DNA from: Kaistella haifensis DSM 19056
GTDB lineage: Bacteria; Bacteroidota; Bacteroidia; Flavobacteriales; Weeksellaceae
Direction: 5' to 3'
NCBI RefSeq assembly: GCF_000735695.2
Contig: NZ_JASZ02000012.1
Coordinates: forward strand, 1-63,541
DNA: 63,541 nt
In this document: piece by piece, positions 29,128 through 37,758 of the stretch
How positions within the stretch are numbered: the stretch's first letter is position 1
Layout of the letters: every line of letters begins with the position of its first letter
The notes under the pieces: model-generated
The model's database searches: none
What the model saw: the letters and a program-made list of their open reading frames with translations, nothing else
What the model was told of the DNA's origin: nothing
Program-made: the position numbers and the translations under genes

Positions 29128-29433
29128 TTATGTTGCACTTAATTTTTTTGCCATCTCATGGGTCATTTCTTCGGCATAAGCACCATAGGCATCCACAAGT
29201 ACGCCTTTATTCTTACCATCATTGGACGATATGGCATAAATCACGGCATTGTTATCAGGACTGCTGTAGAGGCTTTCAAACCTATGGGTTTCCGTAACCG
29301 TAAAATCCTCCGGTTTTAGTTTCAGGCTCCTTGACGCACAGTACAGGCAGTCCGGCAACAGACTAAAGTCCATACTGTATCCACGCTGTCTTAGGTCTTT
29401 AAGCGCCTGCACCATGTCATTGTACTGTACCAT
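29128..29433 (-). CDS. Small conserved protein of metal operons (DLRQRGY family)
   Basis: 101 residues. Recognisable features are ALKDLRQRGYSMDFSL, a CxxC-like DCLYCA, and the end NAVIYAISSNDGKNKGVLVDAYGAYAEE. A clear paralogue sits in the second metal island (44333-44671). Members are sometimes labelled phosphoribosylpyrophosphate synthetase, but at this length no such enzyme is possible and I see no PRPP motif. Always beside metal genes here, so a metal-related role is inferred. Confidence 0.75.
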   Translation of the reverse strand: MVQYNDMVQALKDLRQRGYSMDFSLLPDCLYCASRSLKLKPEDFTVTETHRFESLYSSPDNNAVIYAISSNDGKNKGVLVDAYGAYAEEMTHEMAKKLSAT

Positions 29434-29447
29434 AGCTTTCAGACCTG

Positions 29448-30323
29448 TTATTTAATGGTTTCGACCGTACTGCCGCAGGTAAGCATCTGTGAGCCGTAAT
29501 ATGGGTTTTTAACAGCATTCTCTTTACTTAGCCAATTGGCTCCCTTACCTCCATTGTACATAGGGCAGTGCTGGTAATAAACGGGAGTATCCTGTTTAGA
29601 CACTTTGGCCAGTGTGTAGTTGCTTCCCGAAAGTGCCGCAAAAGCACTTCTTTGTTTTGCAACATCTTTTGATTTTGAAATGCTTTCCGCATTGGCCGTC
29701 AAGTCCTGCATCACTTTCATCCAAGCCGTATGTTCCTCTGCCGATAGCTTATTCATATCGACTGCTTTAAGGGATGCAGCCAATTCAGCGGCTTTGGCAG
29801 ATGCGGTCGCCGCATCGGTTTTTATCAAAGCATCTTTCACTGAAAAGTAGTTGTCAAATACAGCCTTTAGCTGTGATTGGTTTTGGGCTGCATCTTTGTT
29901 AGCTGCCATTTGACTATGGTCGTGATTGCCATGTCCGGCATTCATGTCCATTCCCGCCTCCTTGTTTTTGGCAACCGTCTTCACGGGTCTATCATACTGG
30001 CAGCAACCAGCCAGTTTAGCATATACGTCATCCGGCGCACGGAACTTCTCACTGTCATAACCAGCCAAAGCAATACGTTTCAGGATTTCATCCTGATTTG
30101 TTTTGTCGCCGTCATAGGTGAGCGTAGCCATCTTGGTATCTTTGTTCCAGTCCACGCTGGCTACCTTTTTTACGTTACCTGCTTTTTCGATGGTGGTTTT
30201 GCACATACCACAATTGCCGTAAATCTTTACGGTTTCTGTTTTCGCATTCTTGATTTGTGCGAAGCCGTTTATTGATGATAGTAACACGGCGATTACCATC
30301 ACTATTTTTGATAATGATTTCAT
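29448..30323 (-). CDS. Secreted HMA-domain plus DUF3347 protein
   Basis: 291 residues with a signal peptide (MKSLSKIVMVIAVLLSSINGFAQ). Residues 30-95 are an HMA domain with the metal site YGNCGMCKTTIEK and a following CCQYD; a linker rich in His and Met (MDMNAGHGNHDHSQM) leads to a DUF3347 domain ending YYQHCPMYNGGKGANWLS and NPYYGSQMLTCG. Likely a periplasmic copper chaperone. First gene of the eight-gene copper operon reaching down to the oxidase; a perfect AGAAACGGG/CCCGTTTCT inverted repeat (30339-30367) sits just before its start. Confidence 0.83.
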   Translation of the reverse strand: MKSLSKIVMVIAVLLSSINGFAQIKNAKTETVKIYGNCGMCKTTIEKAGNVKKVASVDWNKDTKMATLTYDGDKTNQDEILKRIALAGYDSEKFRAPDDVYAKLAGCCQYDRPVKTVAKNKEAGMDMNAGHGNHDHSQMAANKDAAQNQSQLKAVFDNYFSVKDALIKTDAATASAKAAELAASLKAVDMNKLSAEEHTAWMKVMQDLTANAESISKSKDVAKQRSAFAALSGSNYTLAKVSKQDTPVYYQHCPMYNGGKGANWLSKENAVKNPYYGSQMLTCGSTVETIK

Positions 30324-30338
30324 AATAATTACATTTTG

Positions 30339-30367
30339 AGAAACGGGGGATAGATAAACCCGTTTCT
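30339..30367 (-). promoter_or_regulatory. Inverted repeat in the leader of the copper operon
   Basis: Nine-base perfect arms with an 11-base spacer, 15 bases upstream of the first ATG of the operon on the minus strand. It may be an operator or a leader hairpin affecting translation; no U-run follows on the minus strand, so a terminator is unlikely. A further CTATGGC/GCCATAG hairpin lies at 30439-30458. Confidence 0.4.
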
Positions 30368-30460
30368 GTTTTAAATTTTAAGTAAATGATACAAATAGGG
30401 GATTTGCAAAAGCCGGAACAGCTTCTGACAGGACACACCTATGGCTATCAGGCCATAGTT

Positions 30461-30847
30461 TTAGCTTATTTTAGGCGGTAGCCAAATGGAGAAAAAGCCC
30501 GAAGAATAGTAGGCTTCTTTGAAACCGAATTTTTGCTTTTTAGCTGCTGCTAAGTGATTTTTTGCCTTTAATTCGATTATGGTTGGGACATTTAGGGAAG
30601 TGGTTGAAGCACCGCACCTGCAAGAGTTGTGTGAACAGCCGCCCCCGCATTTGTCACTTTTGCATTTTTTACAGGATTTGCCCTTGCAACCTTTTTTATG
30701 TTCTGATTTTTTGGATTTCTCCTTTGAGCAGGAAGACTGCTCGGTCTTTGTTGAATTTTTGGAACAGGCATAGCTCTGACTTGGCATCATAAAGAAAACC
30801 AAACAGAACAATGTCAAAATGCCTATATGTATTCTATAATTTTTCAA
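30461..30847 (-). CDS. Small exported Cys/Lys-rich protein
   Basis: 128 residues with a signal peptide (ILTLFCLVFFMMPSQSYA). The mature N-terminal half holds a run of cysteines, CKGKSCKKCKSDKCGGGCSH followed by NSCRC, clearly suited to metal binding like a periplasmic metallothionein. The C-terminus ends FFSIWLPPKIS, closely resembling the end of the small exported protein at 43534-43860. It is separated from the operon below by hairpins and may be expressed alone. No characterised family recognised. Confidence 0.72.
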   Translation of the reverse strand: MKNYRIHIGILTLFCLVFFMMPSQSYACSKNSTKTEQSSCSKEKSKKSEHKKGCKGKSCKKCKSDKCGGGCSHNSCRCGASTTSLNVPTIIELKAKNHLAAAKKQKFGFKEAYYSSGFFSIWLPPKIS

Positions 30848-30962
30848 CGCAACAAAGTTACAAATTAGATTGGTTTTTTATATCGTTTTACGTTTTTTTT
30901 TGCTATATGGACAAAAAAATGCCATATACGCAATAACCTATCGCCTTTTTTCAGAATTGATA

Positions 30963-31020
30963 AAATGCCCTTTTTCAGCAACCCAACCTCATAGAAAATT
31001 CGGTCGGAAAAAGGGCATTT
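30963..31020 (-). terminator. Terminator after the HMA chaperone gene
   Basis: AAATGCCCTTTTTC and GAAAAAGGGCATTT are perfect 14-base inverted repeats with a 30-base loop. On the minus strand it follows the chaperone stop by 15 bases. A second inverted repeat, TATATGG/CCATATA (30904-30928), lies nearby in the leader of the Cys-rich gene. Confidence 0.65.
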
Positions 31021-31035
31021 CAAAAAGTTGTTGGC

Positions 31036-31257
31036 TTAGGCGTCCAAAGGTTCAATTTTGAAGCCTGCCTTTTGCACGGTCGATATTACTTCCTGCTCGG
31101 TAATGCCCTCGGACTTCACTGTAAGTACCTTGTCCTTGTTGGCAGTGTCCACTTCCCAATGGCAGATACCCTCTGCCTTGTCCAAGTGCGGTTTTACAGA
31201 TGCGATACAACCTCCGCAATTGATGTTCGTCTTGAATTGAAATTGTTTATTTTCCAT
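31036..31257 (-). CDS. HMA-type copper chaperone
   Basis: 73 residues, a single ferredoxin-like HMA domain with the metal site NINCGGCIASV near residue 12 and the usual end VQKAGFKIEPL. It resembles CopZ/Atx1 proteins that deliver Cu(I) to P-type ATPases such as CopA, whose gene lies immediately upstream. Its own promoter region (31258-31356) contains a 40-base element shared with the copA promoter. Confidence 0.88.
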   Translation of the reverse strand: MENKQFQFKTNINCGGCIASVKPHLDKAEGICHWEVDTANKDKVLTVKSEGITEQEVISTVQKAGFKIEPLDA

Positions 31258-31313
31258 TGTTAATAAATTTTAGAGTTATCTGATAATGCAAATTTCCGTA
31301 CTATTCAGTTCAG

Positions 31314-31353
31314 TATTGTTGTGTAATTTCTTGTTTGATTTGTGAGATTTACT
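31314..31353 (-). promoter_or_regulatory. Duplicated 40-base element upstream of the chaperone gene
   Basis: On the minus strand it reads AGTAAATCTCACAAATCAAA and continues to CACAACAATA. It matches the segment at 33818-33857 at 33 of 40 positions, both directly upstream of a copper gene. Candidate binding site for the HMA-AraC regulator encoded next to copA. Confidence 0.55.
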
Positions 31354-31356
31354 GTT

Positions 31357-33768
31357 TTATTTCTTCCATTTCAACCGCAGGCTGTTACTGACCACGCTCA
31401 CGCTGCTCAATGCCATTGCCGCACCCGCAATCATCGGGTTGAGCAGGAAGCCGTTAACAGGGTAAAGGATGCCTGCCGCTACCGGAATGCCGATTACGTT
31501 GTAGATAAACGCCCAGAACAGGTTTTGCTTGATGGTGGCTACGGTCTGTTTGGACAAGCGTATTGCCTGCGGTATCTTGGTCAGGTCGGACGAAATGATG
31601 GTCATCTTGGCTACGTCCATTGCGATGTCGCTGCCTTTGCCCATTGCGATACTTACATCGGCTGTTGCCAATGCGGTGCTGTCGTTGATACCATCGCCCA
31701 CCATTGCCACTACCTTTCCTTTACTTTGCAGTTCTTTCACAAAGTCGGCTTTATGCTGTGGCAAAACTTCGGCTTTGTAATGCTTGATGCCTGTCTGCTC
31801 CGCAATGGCTTTAGCGGTAGCTTCATTATCTCCGGTCAGCATATACAGGTCAATGCCCATTTCCTGCATTTCCCGGATAGCCTGCACCGATGTTTCCTTA
31901 ATCTTATCGGCGATAGCGATTACAGCAAGAGCCTTTTTGCTGTTTGCAAACCAGATAACGGTTTTAGACTGTTTGCCCCATTCTTCGGCTTGGTCTTGTA
32001 ATTCTCCGGCAATGGCAATGTTGTTTTCTGCCAATAGCTTTTTGTTGCCTACATAATAGGTTTCGTTGTCATGGTCTGCTTTTGCGCCTTTGCCCGTAAT
32101 GCTGTCGAACATGGATAAAGAGGTGGTCGCTACATCGCCAAGATGCTTCACTACGGCTTCTGCCAATGGATGCTCGGATTGCTTTTCGATGCTCAAAAGG
32201 ATTTCTTTTGCAGTGTCCTCATTGTTCAGCCATTTAATGCCCGTTACCTGTGGTCTTCCCTCGGTGATGGTTCCGGTTTTGTCCAAAACGATGGCATTTA
32301 CTTTTTTGGCCAGTTCCAAACTTTCGGCATCCTTTATCAAAATGCCATTTTCAGCACCTTTACCAACGCCTACCATAATAGCGGTGGGTGTCGCTAAGCC
32401 TAAAGCACAGGGGCAGGCAATGACCAATACCGTAACGGCTGCCAACAGACCTTGAACAACCCCGTTTTCGCCTCCCAAAATCAACCATAGCGTAAATGTC
32501 AGGATGGCAATACCTATCACTGTGGGAACAAAGATGCCCGCAATCCTATCGACCAGTTTCTGTACGGGTGCTTTGCTTCCCTGTGCATCCTGCACCATTT
32601 TGATGATGTGGGCAAGCATGGTTTCTTTGCCCACTTTTACCGCCCTGAACCGGAAGCTGCCTTTTTGGTTAATCGTTCCTGCAAATACTTTTTCTTTTTC
32701 TTTTTTCAATACAGGTACAGGCTCACCGCTTAACATGCTTTCGTCCACATACGAATTGCCCGATATGACCATGCCGTCTACCGCAATCTTTTCACCGGGC
32801 TTTACGAGTATCACATCGCCTGCGCTTACGTCTTCGATAGCGGTCTGCTTTTCCGTTCCGTCCGCCTGTACCACGATGACCGTTTTTGGCTGCAAGCCCA
32901 TCAGCTTCTTAATGGCTGAAGAGGTGTTGCCTTTGGCTCTTTCTTCCAGCAGTTTTCCCAAGAGGATGAATGCGATAATAACGGCAGCCGCTTCAAAATA
33001 TACGTGAGCATGCAGTCCCCGTTGATGCCAAAAGTCGGCAAACAGCATATTGAAAACACTGAACAGGTAGGCAATACCTGTACTCAATGCCACCAGCGTA
33101 TCCATATTGGCGGAACGGTGCTTTGCCTGCTTCCAAGCGTTTACAAAAAAATCCCTGCCCAACCATATTACAACGGGCGTGGAAAAGAGCCACATTATCG
33201 GGTCTGCATAGGGCATATCCATAAAGAACATTCCTATGATTACCACGGGCAGGGAAAGGATAATTGCCCAAATGGTCTTGTTTTTCAAGGTTCGGAATTT
33301 CTTTTCGTGGATGGCTTCGAGCGTTTCCTGCTGCTTGGTTTCGTCTTCAACCAATAGGTCGTAACCTACTCCCTGAACCGCTTTTTGCAAGGTGGAGGCA
33401 TCGGTCATATTGGGCAGATATTCCACGGTAAGATTGCCCGTTGCAAAGTTCACGGAAGCATTAACTACTCCCGGTTGGTATTTCACAATGCTTTCGGCAC
33501 TGCCCGCACAGGATGCACAGGTCATGCCCAATACCGGAAAAGCACTTTTAACCGTAGGAACTCCGTAACCTAAATCTTTAATTGCCTTAACAGCCTCGCC
33601 TACGGTTTCATTGCTATCTACTGTAATCGCTGCCCTTCGGTTGTTCAGCTCTACTTTATGGGTTTCTACGCCTTTTACCTGTGCCAATCCCTTTTCAACG
33701 ATTAATGCACAGTGTTCGCTTTCTACATCCTCCAATGGAATGTATATATTTTCTCTGTTTGTCGCCAT
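31357..33768 (-). CDS. copA: CopA-type Cu(I) P-type ATPase
   Basis: 803 residues, started at MATNREN (33768) because upstream codons fall in the promoter. Two N-terminal HMA domains: the first keeps only one cysteine (DVESEHCALIVEKGL), so its metal site is lost; the second has GMTCASC (81-87). Membrane motif ACPCALGLATP defines the P1B-1 Cu(I)/Ag(I) class. Phosphorylation site DKTGTITEG, the HP motif (SEHPLAEA) and GDGINDSTALATADV are present. It exports Cu(I) from the cytosol. The AraC-type regulator gene lies directly upstream. Confidence 0.93.
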   Translation of the reverse strand: MATNRENIYIPLEDVESEHCALIVEKGLAQVKGVETHKVELNNRRAAITVDSNETVGEAVKAIKDLGYGVPTVKSAFPVLGMTCASCAGSAESIVKYQPGVVNASVNFATGNLTVEYLPNMTDASTLQKAVQGVGYDLLVEDETKQQETLEAIHEKKFRTLKNKTIWAIILSLPVVIIGMFFMDMPYADPIMWLFSTPVVIWLGRDFFVNAWKQAKHRSANMDTLVALSTGIAYLFSVFNMLFADFWHQRGLHAHVYFEAAAVIIAFILLGKLLEERAKGNTSSAIKKLMGLQPKTVIVVQADGTEKQTAIEDVSAGDVILVKPGEKIAVDGMVISGNSYVDESMLSGEPVPVLKKEKEKVFAGTINQKGSFRFRAVKVGKETMLAHIIKMVQDAQGSKAPVQKLVDRIAGIFVPTVIGIAILTFTLWLILGGENGVVQGLLAAVTVLVIACPCALGLATPTAIMVGVGKGAENGILIKDAESLELAKKVNAIVLDKTGTITEGRPQVTGIKWLNNEDTAKEILLSIEKQSEHPLAEAVVKHLGDVATTSLSMFDSITGKGAKADHDNETYYVGNKKLLAENNIAIAGELQDQAEEWGKQSKTVIWFANSKKALAVIAIADKIKETSVQAIREMQEMGIDLYMLTGDNEATAKAIAEQTGIKHYKAEVLPQHKADFVKELQSKGKVVAMVGDGINDSTALATADVSIAMGKGSDIAMDVAKMTIISSDLTKIPQAIRLSKQTVATIKQNLFWAFIYNVIGIPVAAGILYPVNGFLLNPMIAGAAMALSSVSVVSNSLRLKWKK

Positions 33769-33817
33769 ATTTGCCTGCTTTAATTTACAATACAAAATTG
33801 GCTATTATATTTATGGG

Positions 33818-33857
33818 TACTGTTGTGAAATTTTGGATTTGATTTGTAAGATTTACT
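33818..33857 (-). promoter_or_regulatory. Duplicated 40-base element upstream of copA
   Basis: On the minus strand AGTAAATCTTACAAATCAAA leads the element; see the copy at 31314-31353. It starts right behind the regulator gene, whose stop codon it touches, and precedes copA by about 50 bases. Confidence 0.55.
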
Positions 33858-34420
33858 TACACTTTATCCAACGGTTTTCTTTTATCCTCTTTAATCTGTT
33901 TGAAATGGCTTGGTGTTAGCCCGGTAACTTTTTTAAACTGGTTACTCAAATATGCCACGCTCGAATAATTTAGGCGGTTCGCAATCTCACTTAATAACAA
34001 CTCATCATACACCAACAATTCTTTGACTTTCTCTACCTTTTGGGCGATAAAGTATTTTTCAATGGTTGTACCCTCTACCTCTGAAAACAGATTGGACAGG
34101 TAATTGTAATCGTGATGCAATTTGTCACTCAATACATCGGAAAGGTTGGTTTTTACATCACTATCCTGATGGTGTACCAGGTCAATGATAATGTTCTTTA
34201 TCTTTTCTATTATCCTGCCTTTTTTATCGTCAATTACTTCAAATCCTAATGGCTCTAAAGTTTTGGACAAATTCTCTTTTTCCAGAGATGTTATTTCTTT
34301 GGAAAGAATAACTTCGCCCAGTTTTATATTTTTAGCATCTAATCCCAGTTTTTCCAATTCGTTTTGTACCACCATAATGCAACGGTCGCAAACCATATTT
34401 TTAATAAAGATTGTATTCAT
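33857..34420 (-). CDS. AraC-family regulator with an N-terminal HMA-like sensor
   Basis: 187 residues. The first 70 form an HMA-like fold with the metal-binding pair in IKNMVCDRCIMVV; the last 100 are an AraC DNA-binding domain (two HTHs, LLVYDELLLSEIANRLNYSSVAYLSNQFKKVTGLTPSHFKQ). Such fusions look like one-component copper sensors: metal binding at the CxxC would alter DNA binding. It lies upstream of copA and is the obvious controller of the copper island. Confidence 0.86.
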   Translation of the reverse strand: MNTIFIKNMVCDRCIMVVQNELEKLGLDAKNIKLGEVILSKEITSLEKENLSKTLEPLGFEVIDDKKGRIIEKIKNIIIDLVHHQDSDVKTNLSDVLSDKLHHDYNYLSNLFSEVEGTTIEKYFIAQKVEKVKELLVYDELLLSEIANRLNYSSVAYLSNQFKKVTGLTPSHFKQIKEDKRKPLDKV

Positions 34421-34535
34421 ATTTATTTACTGACTACGTTTAGTATTTAATACATAAGCAATAAACAAATTTACAATTTAAGTTTAATTACTCTGACTTC
34501 TTGCCAAGAGGAATAAAGCCTGTGTACATATATAC

Positions 34536-35360
34536 TTACTGTTTTTCATCTTGTTCGTCCATTTTCTTTATCAGTGCTTCACACAGCCTGTCGAGGAATT
34601 TCGTTCGGTTTATTTTGCGGGCTTTAAGTTCCATAAACGTATGGTAAAAGTCGCCTAACTCAATATTGAAGGCATCTTCAAACGTTTTGGCTATCAATTT
34701 TATTTCTGTATTCCCATTGTTAAATGCACCGTGGGAGTACAGTGCATAAATGAGTTCCGTGAGTGCAGTTTTGCTTGCTGTCCATATCAACGAATTATCT
34801 GAAACCTTTTTAACGTTGATGTTATTTAACCTGTCTTCCAAATATACCTGTATCAGGTCATTAGCAATTATCTTGGCAACCTTATAATCGTGCGAAGTAG
34901 AAAAGCGATGGTCTGCCTCAAAATAAAAAGTGTCTAACCATAGTCTTATATCGTGCTTGCCACGTACAAAAAATTGTTCGTCAAAGAAAGAATTATTGCT
35001 ACGGTAATACTTATAAAAATCAAGGTTATTTTCAAAGAACCTTTTTAGCTTTTTCAGTTCTTTGACAAAATATTTCTTGGTACGCTTATTTCCATACGGT
35101 CTTCTCGTTTCGATTTTATAGATGGCATTATAATAGATGAGCTTTGAAACGATAATTGGCTTTTGATATTTAAAAAAGCGAATTTCTTCATCAACATTCT
35201 TAAATCCTCTTTTTAAAATATATTTTTTTACGTCGAATAAACATTTGATAATAAGTTGTATAACTGCTTCAATGCGTTCTATCGAACAGTCTGCTTCAAT
35301 CTCAAATTCTTTGATTTCGTTTTCCAGCTTAGCCAGCGTTTCGTTATAAAATTTATCCAT
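34536..35360 (-). CDS. RteC-family protein (copy 3)
   Basis: 274 residues, the near-twin of the gene at 21479-22300 (about ten differences in the last 210 residues, but a diverged first 60). It marks the right edge of the copper island. Key segments: FFKYQKPIIVSKLIYYNAIYKIE, HRFSTSHDYKVAKIIANDLIQ, ALTELIYALYSHG. Probably a DNA-binding regulator. The pair could serve as homologous arms for gain or loss of the copper genes. Confidence 0.82.
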   Translation of the reverse strand: MDKFYNETLAKLENEIKEFEIEADCSIERIEAVIQLIIKCLFDVKKYILKRGFKNVDEEIRFFKYQKPIIVSKLIYYNAIYKIETRRPYGNKRTKKYFVKELKKLKRFFENNLDFYKYYRSNNSFFDEQFFVRGKHDIRLWLDTFYFEADHRFSTSHDYKVAKIIANDLIQVYLEDRLNNINVKKVSDNSLIWTASKTALTELIYALYSHGAFNNGNTEIKLIAKTFEDAFNIELGDFYHTFMELKARKINRTKFLDRLCEALIKKMDEQDEKQ

Positions 35361-35695
35361 CCGTTATCCTAAATCTATTTTTTAAACAATAATAGAGAAG
35401 CCCAAATACTGTCATATTTGAAAGAAATTTGCATTTTCGGGTTTCTCTTTTGGAACTTTGGTTTTTGCTCGATACAGAACTAATAAGTCCATTTTTAGTG
35501 ATAGGGATAGATATAATAGTGTCTAATTTTATGTATATCAAAGCAATAAGACACAGAGCTAAAAAATATCCCAAAAAGTATCATAAAGAGCGAAGGTCTT
35601 TTCTTCTTCTTCTTCTCCTTCGACAAATTGACATTTGATAACTTTTGCCTTTCTTACGAATTGTCTGTTTTATTCATCATTAGGATGTTCTAATC
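35361..35695. other. Gene-free stretch before the Zn/Cd ATPase
   Basis: 335 bases, AT-rich. It holds the upstream region of RteC copy 3 and a short TTC-type microsatellite (about 35596-35625). Short open frames here have no recognisable content. I see no clear promoter, terminator or RNA. Confidence 0.4.
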
Positions 35696-37741
35696 TTAAA
35701 ATTTCATCCGCTGTATCCTTACTGCGTTTAGTATAGCTAATAAGGCAACCCCAACATCGGCAAAAACAGCTTCCCACATAGTCGCTAAGCCCCCAGCTCC
35801 CAAAACTAGTACAATAGCTTTTACTCCGAATGCTAAAGCTATATTTTGCCAAACGATTTTCTTTGTCTGCTTGCCTATATTGATTGCCATAGGTATTTTA
35901 CTCGGTTTGTCGTCTTGTATTACCACATCTGCCGTTTCAATGGTCGCATCGCTTCCCAAACCGCCCATTGCAATACCCGCATCGCTCAAAGCCACAACAG
36001 GCGCATCGTTTACACCGTCGCCAACAAAAGCAACGCTTCCGCCTTTGGCTTTAATTTCTTTAACTCTGTTTACTTTATCTTCAGGCAATAAATCTCCGAA
36101 AGCATTATCTATCCCCAACTGTTCCGCTACATACTTTACAACCGTACTTTTATCTCCGCTAAGCATAGTAGCTTTAACATTGAGCTTATGCAATAGATTT
36201 ATGGTTTCCTGTGCGTCTTCTTTTATGCTGTCCGCAATGGTAATGTAACCAACAAACTTTCTATCATAAGCCACTGCGATTACCGTGTAGACAATGCTGT
36301 TCGGGTCTATGTCATAAGTAATAGAAAATTTATCCATCAGCTTAAAATTCCCTACCAATAATTCTTTCCCATTTACATTAGCCTTTAGTCCGTGTCCTGC
36401 AATTTCCTCTATATTTTCTAATGGGATATTGTGGTTTACATCGCCTACATATTCTTGAATGGCAGTTGCTACGGGGTGGCTACTATGGCTTTCCAAAGCA
36501 TTGACCATTTCTAAAATTTCTTTCTCATCAAATGCCTTGTCAAATACAACTTCCTGAACTTTAAATACGCCCTCCGTCATTGTACCTGTCTTATCCATTA
36601 CTACATTTTGTATGCTGGCAAGAACATCCAAAAAGTTGCTTCCCTTAACCAATATTCCATTTTTACTCGCTGCCCCAATTCCGCCAAAGTAGCCTAAAGG
36701 AATACTTATTACCAATGCACAAGGGCAAGAGATAACAAGGAATACCAAAGCACGATACAACCATTGGCTGAACACATAATTTTCTACAAAGAAGTAGGGC
36801 AATGCTGTAATTAGAATAGCTAACAGTACAACTATCGGTGTGTATATTTTTGCAAACTTTCTAATGAATAATTCTGTCGGTGCTTTTTGAGCAGTAGCAT
36901 TTTGCACCAATTCTAAAATTTTACTCAGCTTGCTATCAGTATATGCAGTTGTCACTTTTACCTGTGAAACGGTATTTAAGTTTATCATCCCTGCCAGTAC
37001 CGTTTCACCTTTTGATTTCGTGTCAGGCTTGCTCTCACCCGTAAGAGCTGCTGTATTGAAAGATGCAGTTTCGGACAATAATTCTCCGTCCAATCCTAAC
37101 TTTTCTCCAGGCTTCAATTGTATTATCTCTCCAATAGTAACTGTTTCAGCTTTTACAACTTTTGTTTGAGTGCCTTGTAAAATGGTTACTTCATCAGGAC
37201 GTTGGTCGAGTAAAGATTTGATATTTGTTTTAGCTCTCTTTACTGCTAATGACTGAAAGACTTCACCAACAGCATAAAACAGCATTACAGCAACACCCTC
37301 GGGGTATTCACCAATGGTAAAGGCTCCAATAGTAGCAATACTCATCAGCAAAAATTCTGAAAAAACATCGCCTTTACCAATACTTTCAAAAGCTTCTTTA
37401 ATTACAGGAAATCCGACTGGTGCATAAGCTATTATATACCAAACAGTTCTTACCCAACCTTGAAACCATTCAGGTTTCAAGACATTGTCTAAGTAAATAG
37501 CAATTAGCAATAGTACCAAAGAAATAATTCCTGGTAAAAACATTTTTACAACGCTGTTTTTATCAACAGCTTCACTTCGTTCATTGCTCTTTTGATTAAC
37601 TTTTTCATCCGTTGAGCAACAAACATTATCAGTACTCTGCCCTGTATTTGTTTGGGCATCGTTTTTGTTCTCCTCCGTGCAGCAGAGTTGCTTGCCCTGC
37701 GCATCATAAATATGCTTGTGATTTTTATCTGTATTTATCAT
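35696..37741 (-). CDS. Zn/Cd-type heavy-metal P-type ATPase
   Basis: 681 residues. The N-terminus lacks an HMA domain and instead has two CC pairs (KQLCCTEEN, DNVCCSTDEK). Membrane motif ISCPCALVISIP followed by FFGGIGAASKNGILVKG-like sequence, together with the final helix ADVGVALLAILNAVRIQRMKF, places it in the P1B-2 (ZntA/CadA) class. Phosphorylation site DKTGTMTEG, HP motif (SHPVATAI) and GDGVNDAPVVALSDAGIAMG are intact. It exports Zn(II)/Cd(II)/Pb(II) from the cytosol. It follows the CzcB gene by 17 bases and ends the operon. Confidence 0.9.
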   Translation of the reverse strand: MINTDKNHKHIYDAQGKQLCCTEENKNDAQTNTGQSTDNVCCSTDEKVNQKSNERSEAVDKNSVVKMFLPGIISLVLLLIAIYLDNVLKPEWFQGWVRTVWYIIAYAPVGFPVIKEAFESIGKGDVFSEFLLMSIATIGAFTIGEYPEGVAVMLFYAVGEVFQSLAVKRAKTNIKSLLDQRPDEVTILQGTQTKVVKAETVTIGEIIQLKPGEKLGLDGELLSETASFNTAALTGESKPDTKSKGETVLAGMINLNTVSQVKVTTAYTDSKLSKILELVQNATAQKAPTELFIRKFAKIYTPIVVLLAILITALPYFFVENYVFSQWLYRALVFLVISCPCALVISIPLGYFGGIGAASKNGILVKGSNFLDVLASIQNVVMDKTGTMTEGVFKVQEVVFDKAFDEKEILEMVNALESHSSHPVATAIQEYVGDVNHNIPLENIEEIAGHGLKANVNGKELLVGNFKLMDKFSITYDIDPNSIVYTVIAVAYDRKFVGYITIADSIKEDAQETINLLHKLNVKATMLSGDKSTVVKYVAEQLGIDNAFGDLLPEDKVNRVKEIKAKGGSVAFVGDGVNDAPVVALSDAGIAMGGLGSDATIETADVVIQDDKPSKIPMAINIGKQTKKIVWQNIALAFGVKAIVLVLGAGGLATMWEAVFADVGVALLAILNAVRIQRMKF

Positions 37742-37758
37742 CGTTTAGTTATTATTGG

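Noticed and set aside
29128..29433. Phosphoribosylpyrophosphate synthetase, a label common for this family
   Set aside because: About one third of the enzyme length and no PRPP-binding motif.
35353..35638. Short frames of 69-73 codons in the gap upstream of RteC copy 3
   Set aside because: No domain, low-complexity ends from the TTC repeat, and mutually overlapping on opposite strands; more likely chance.
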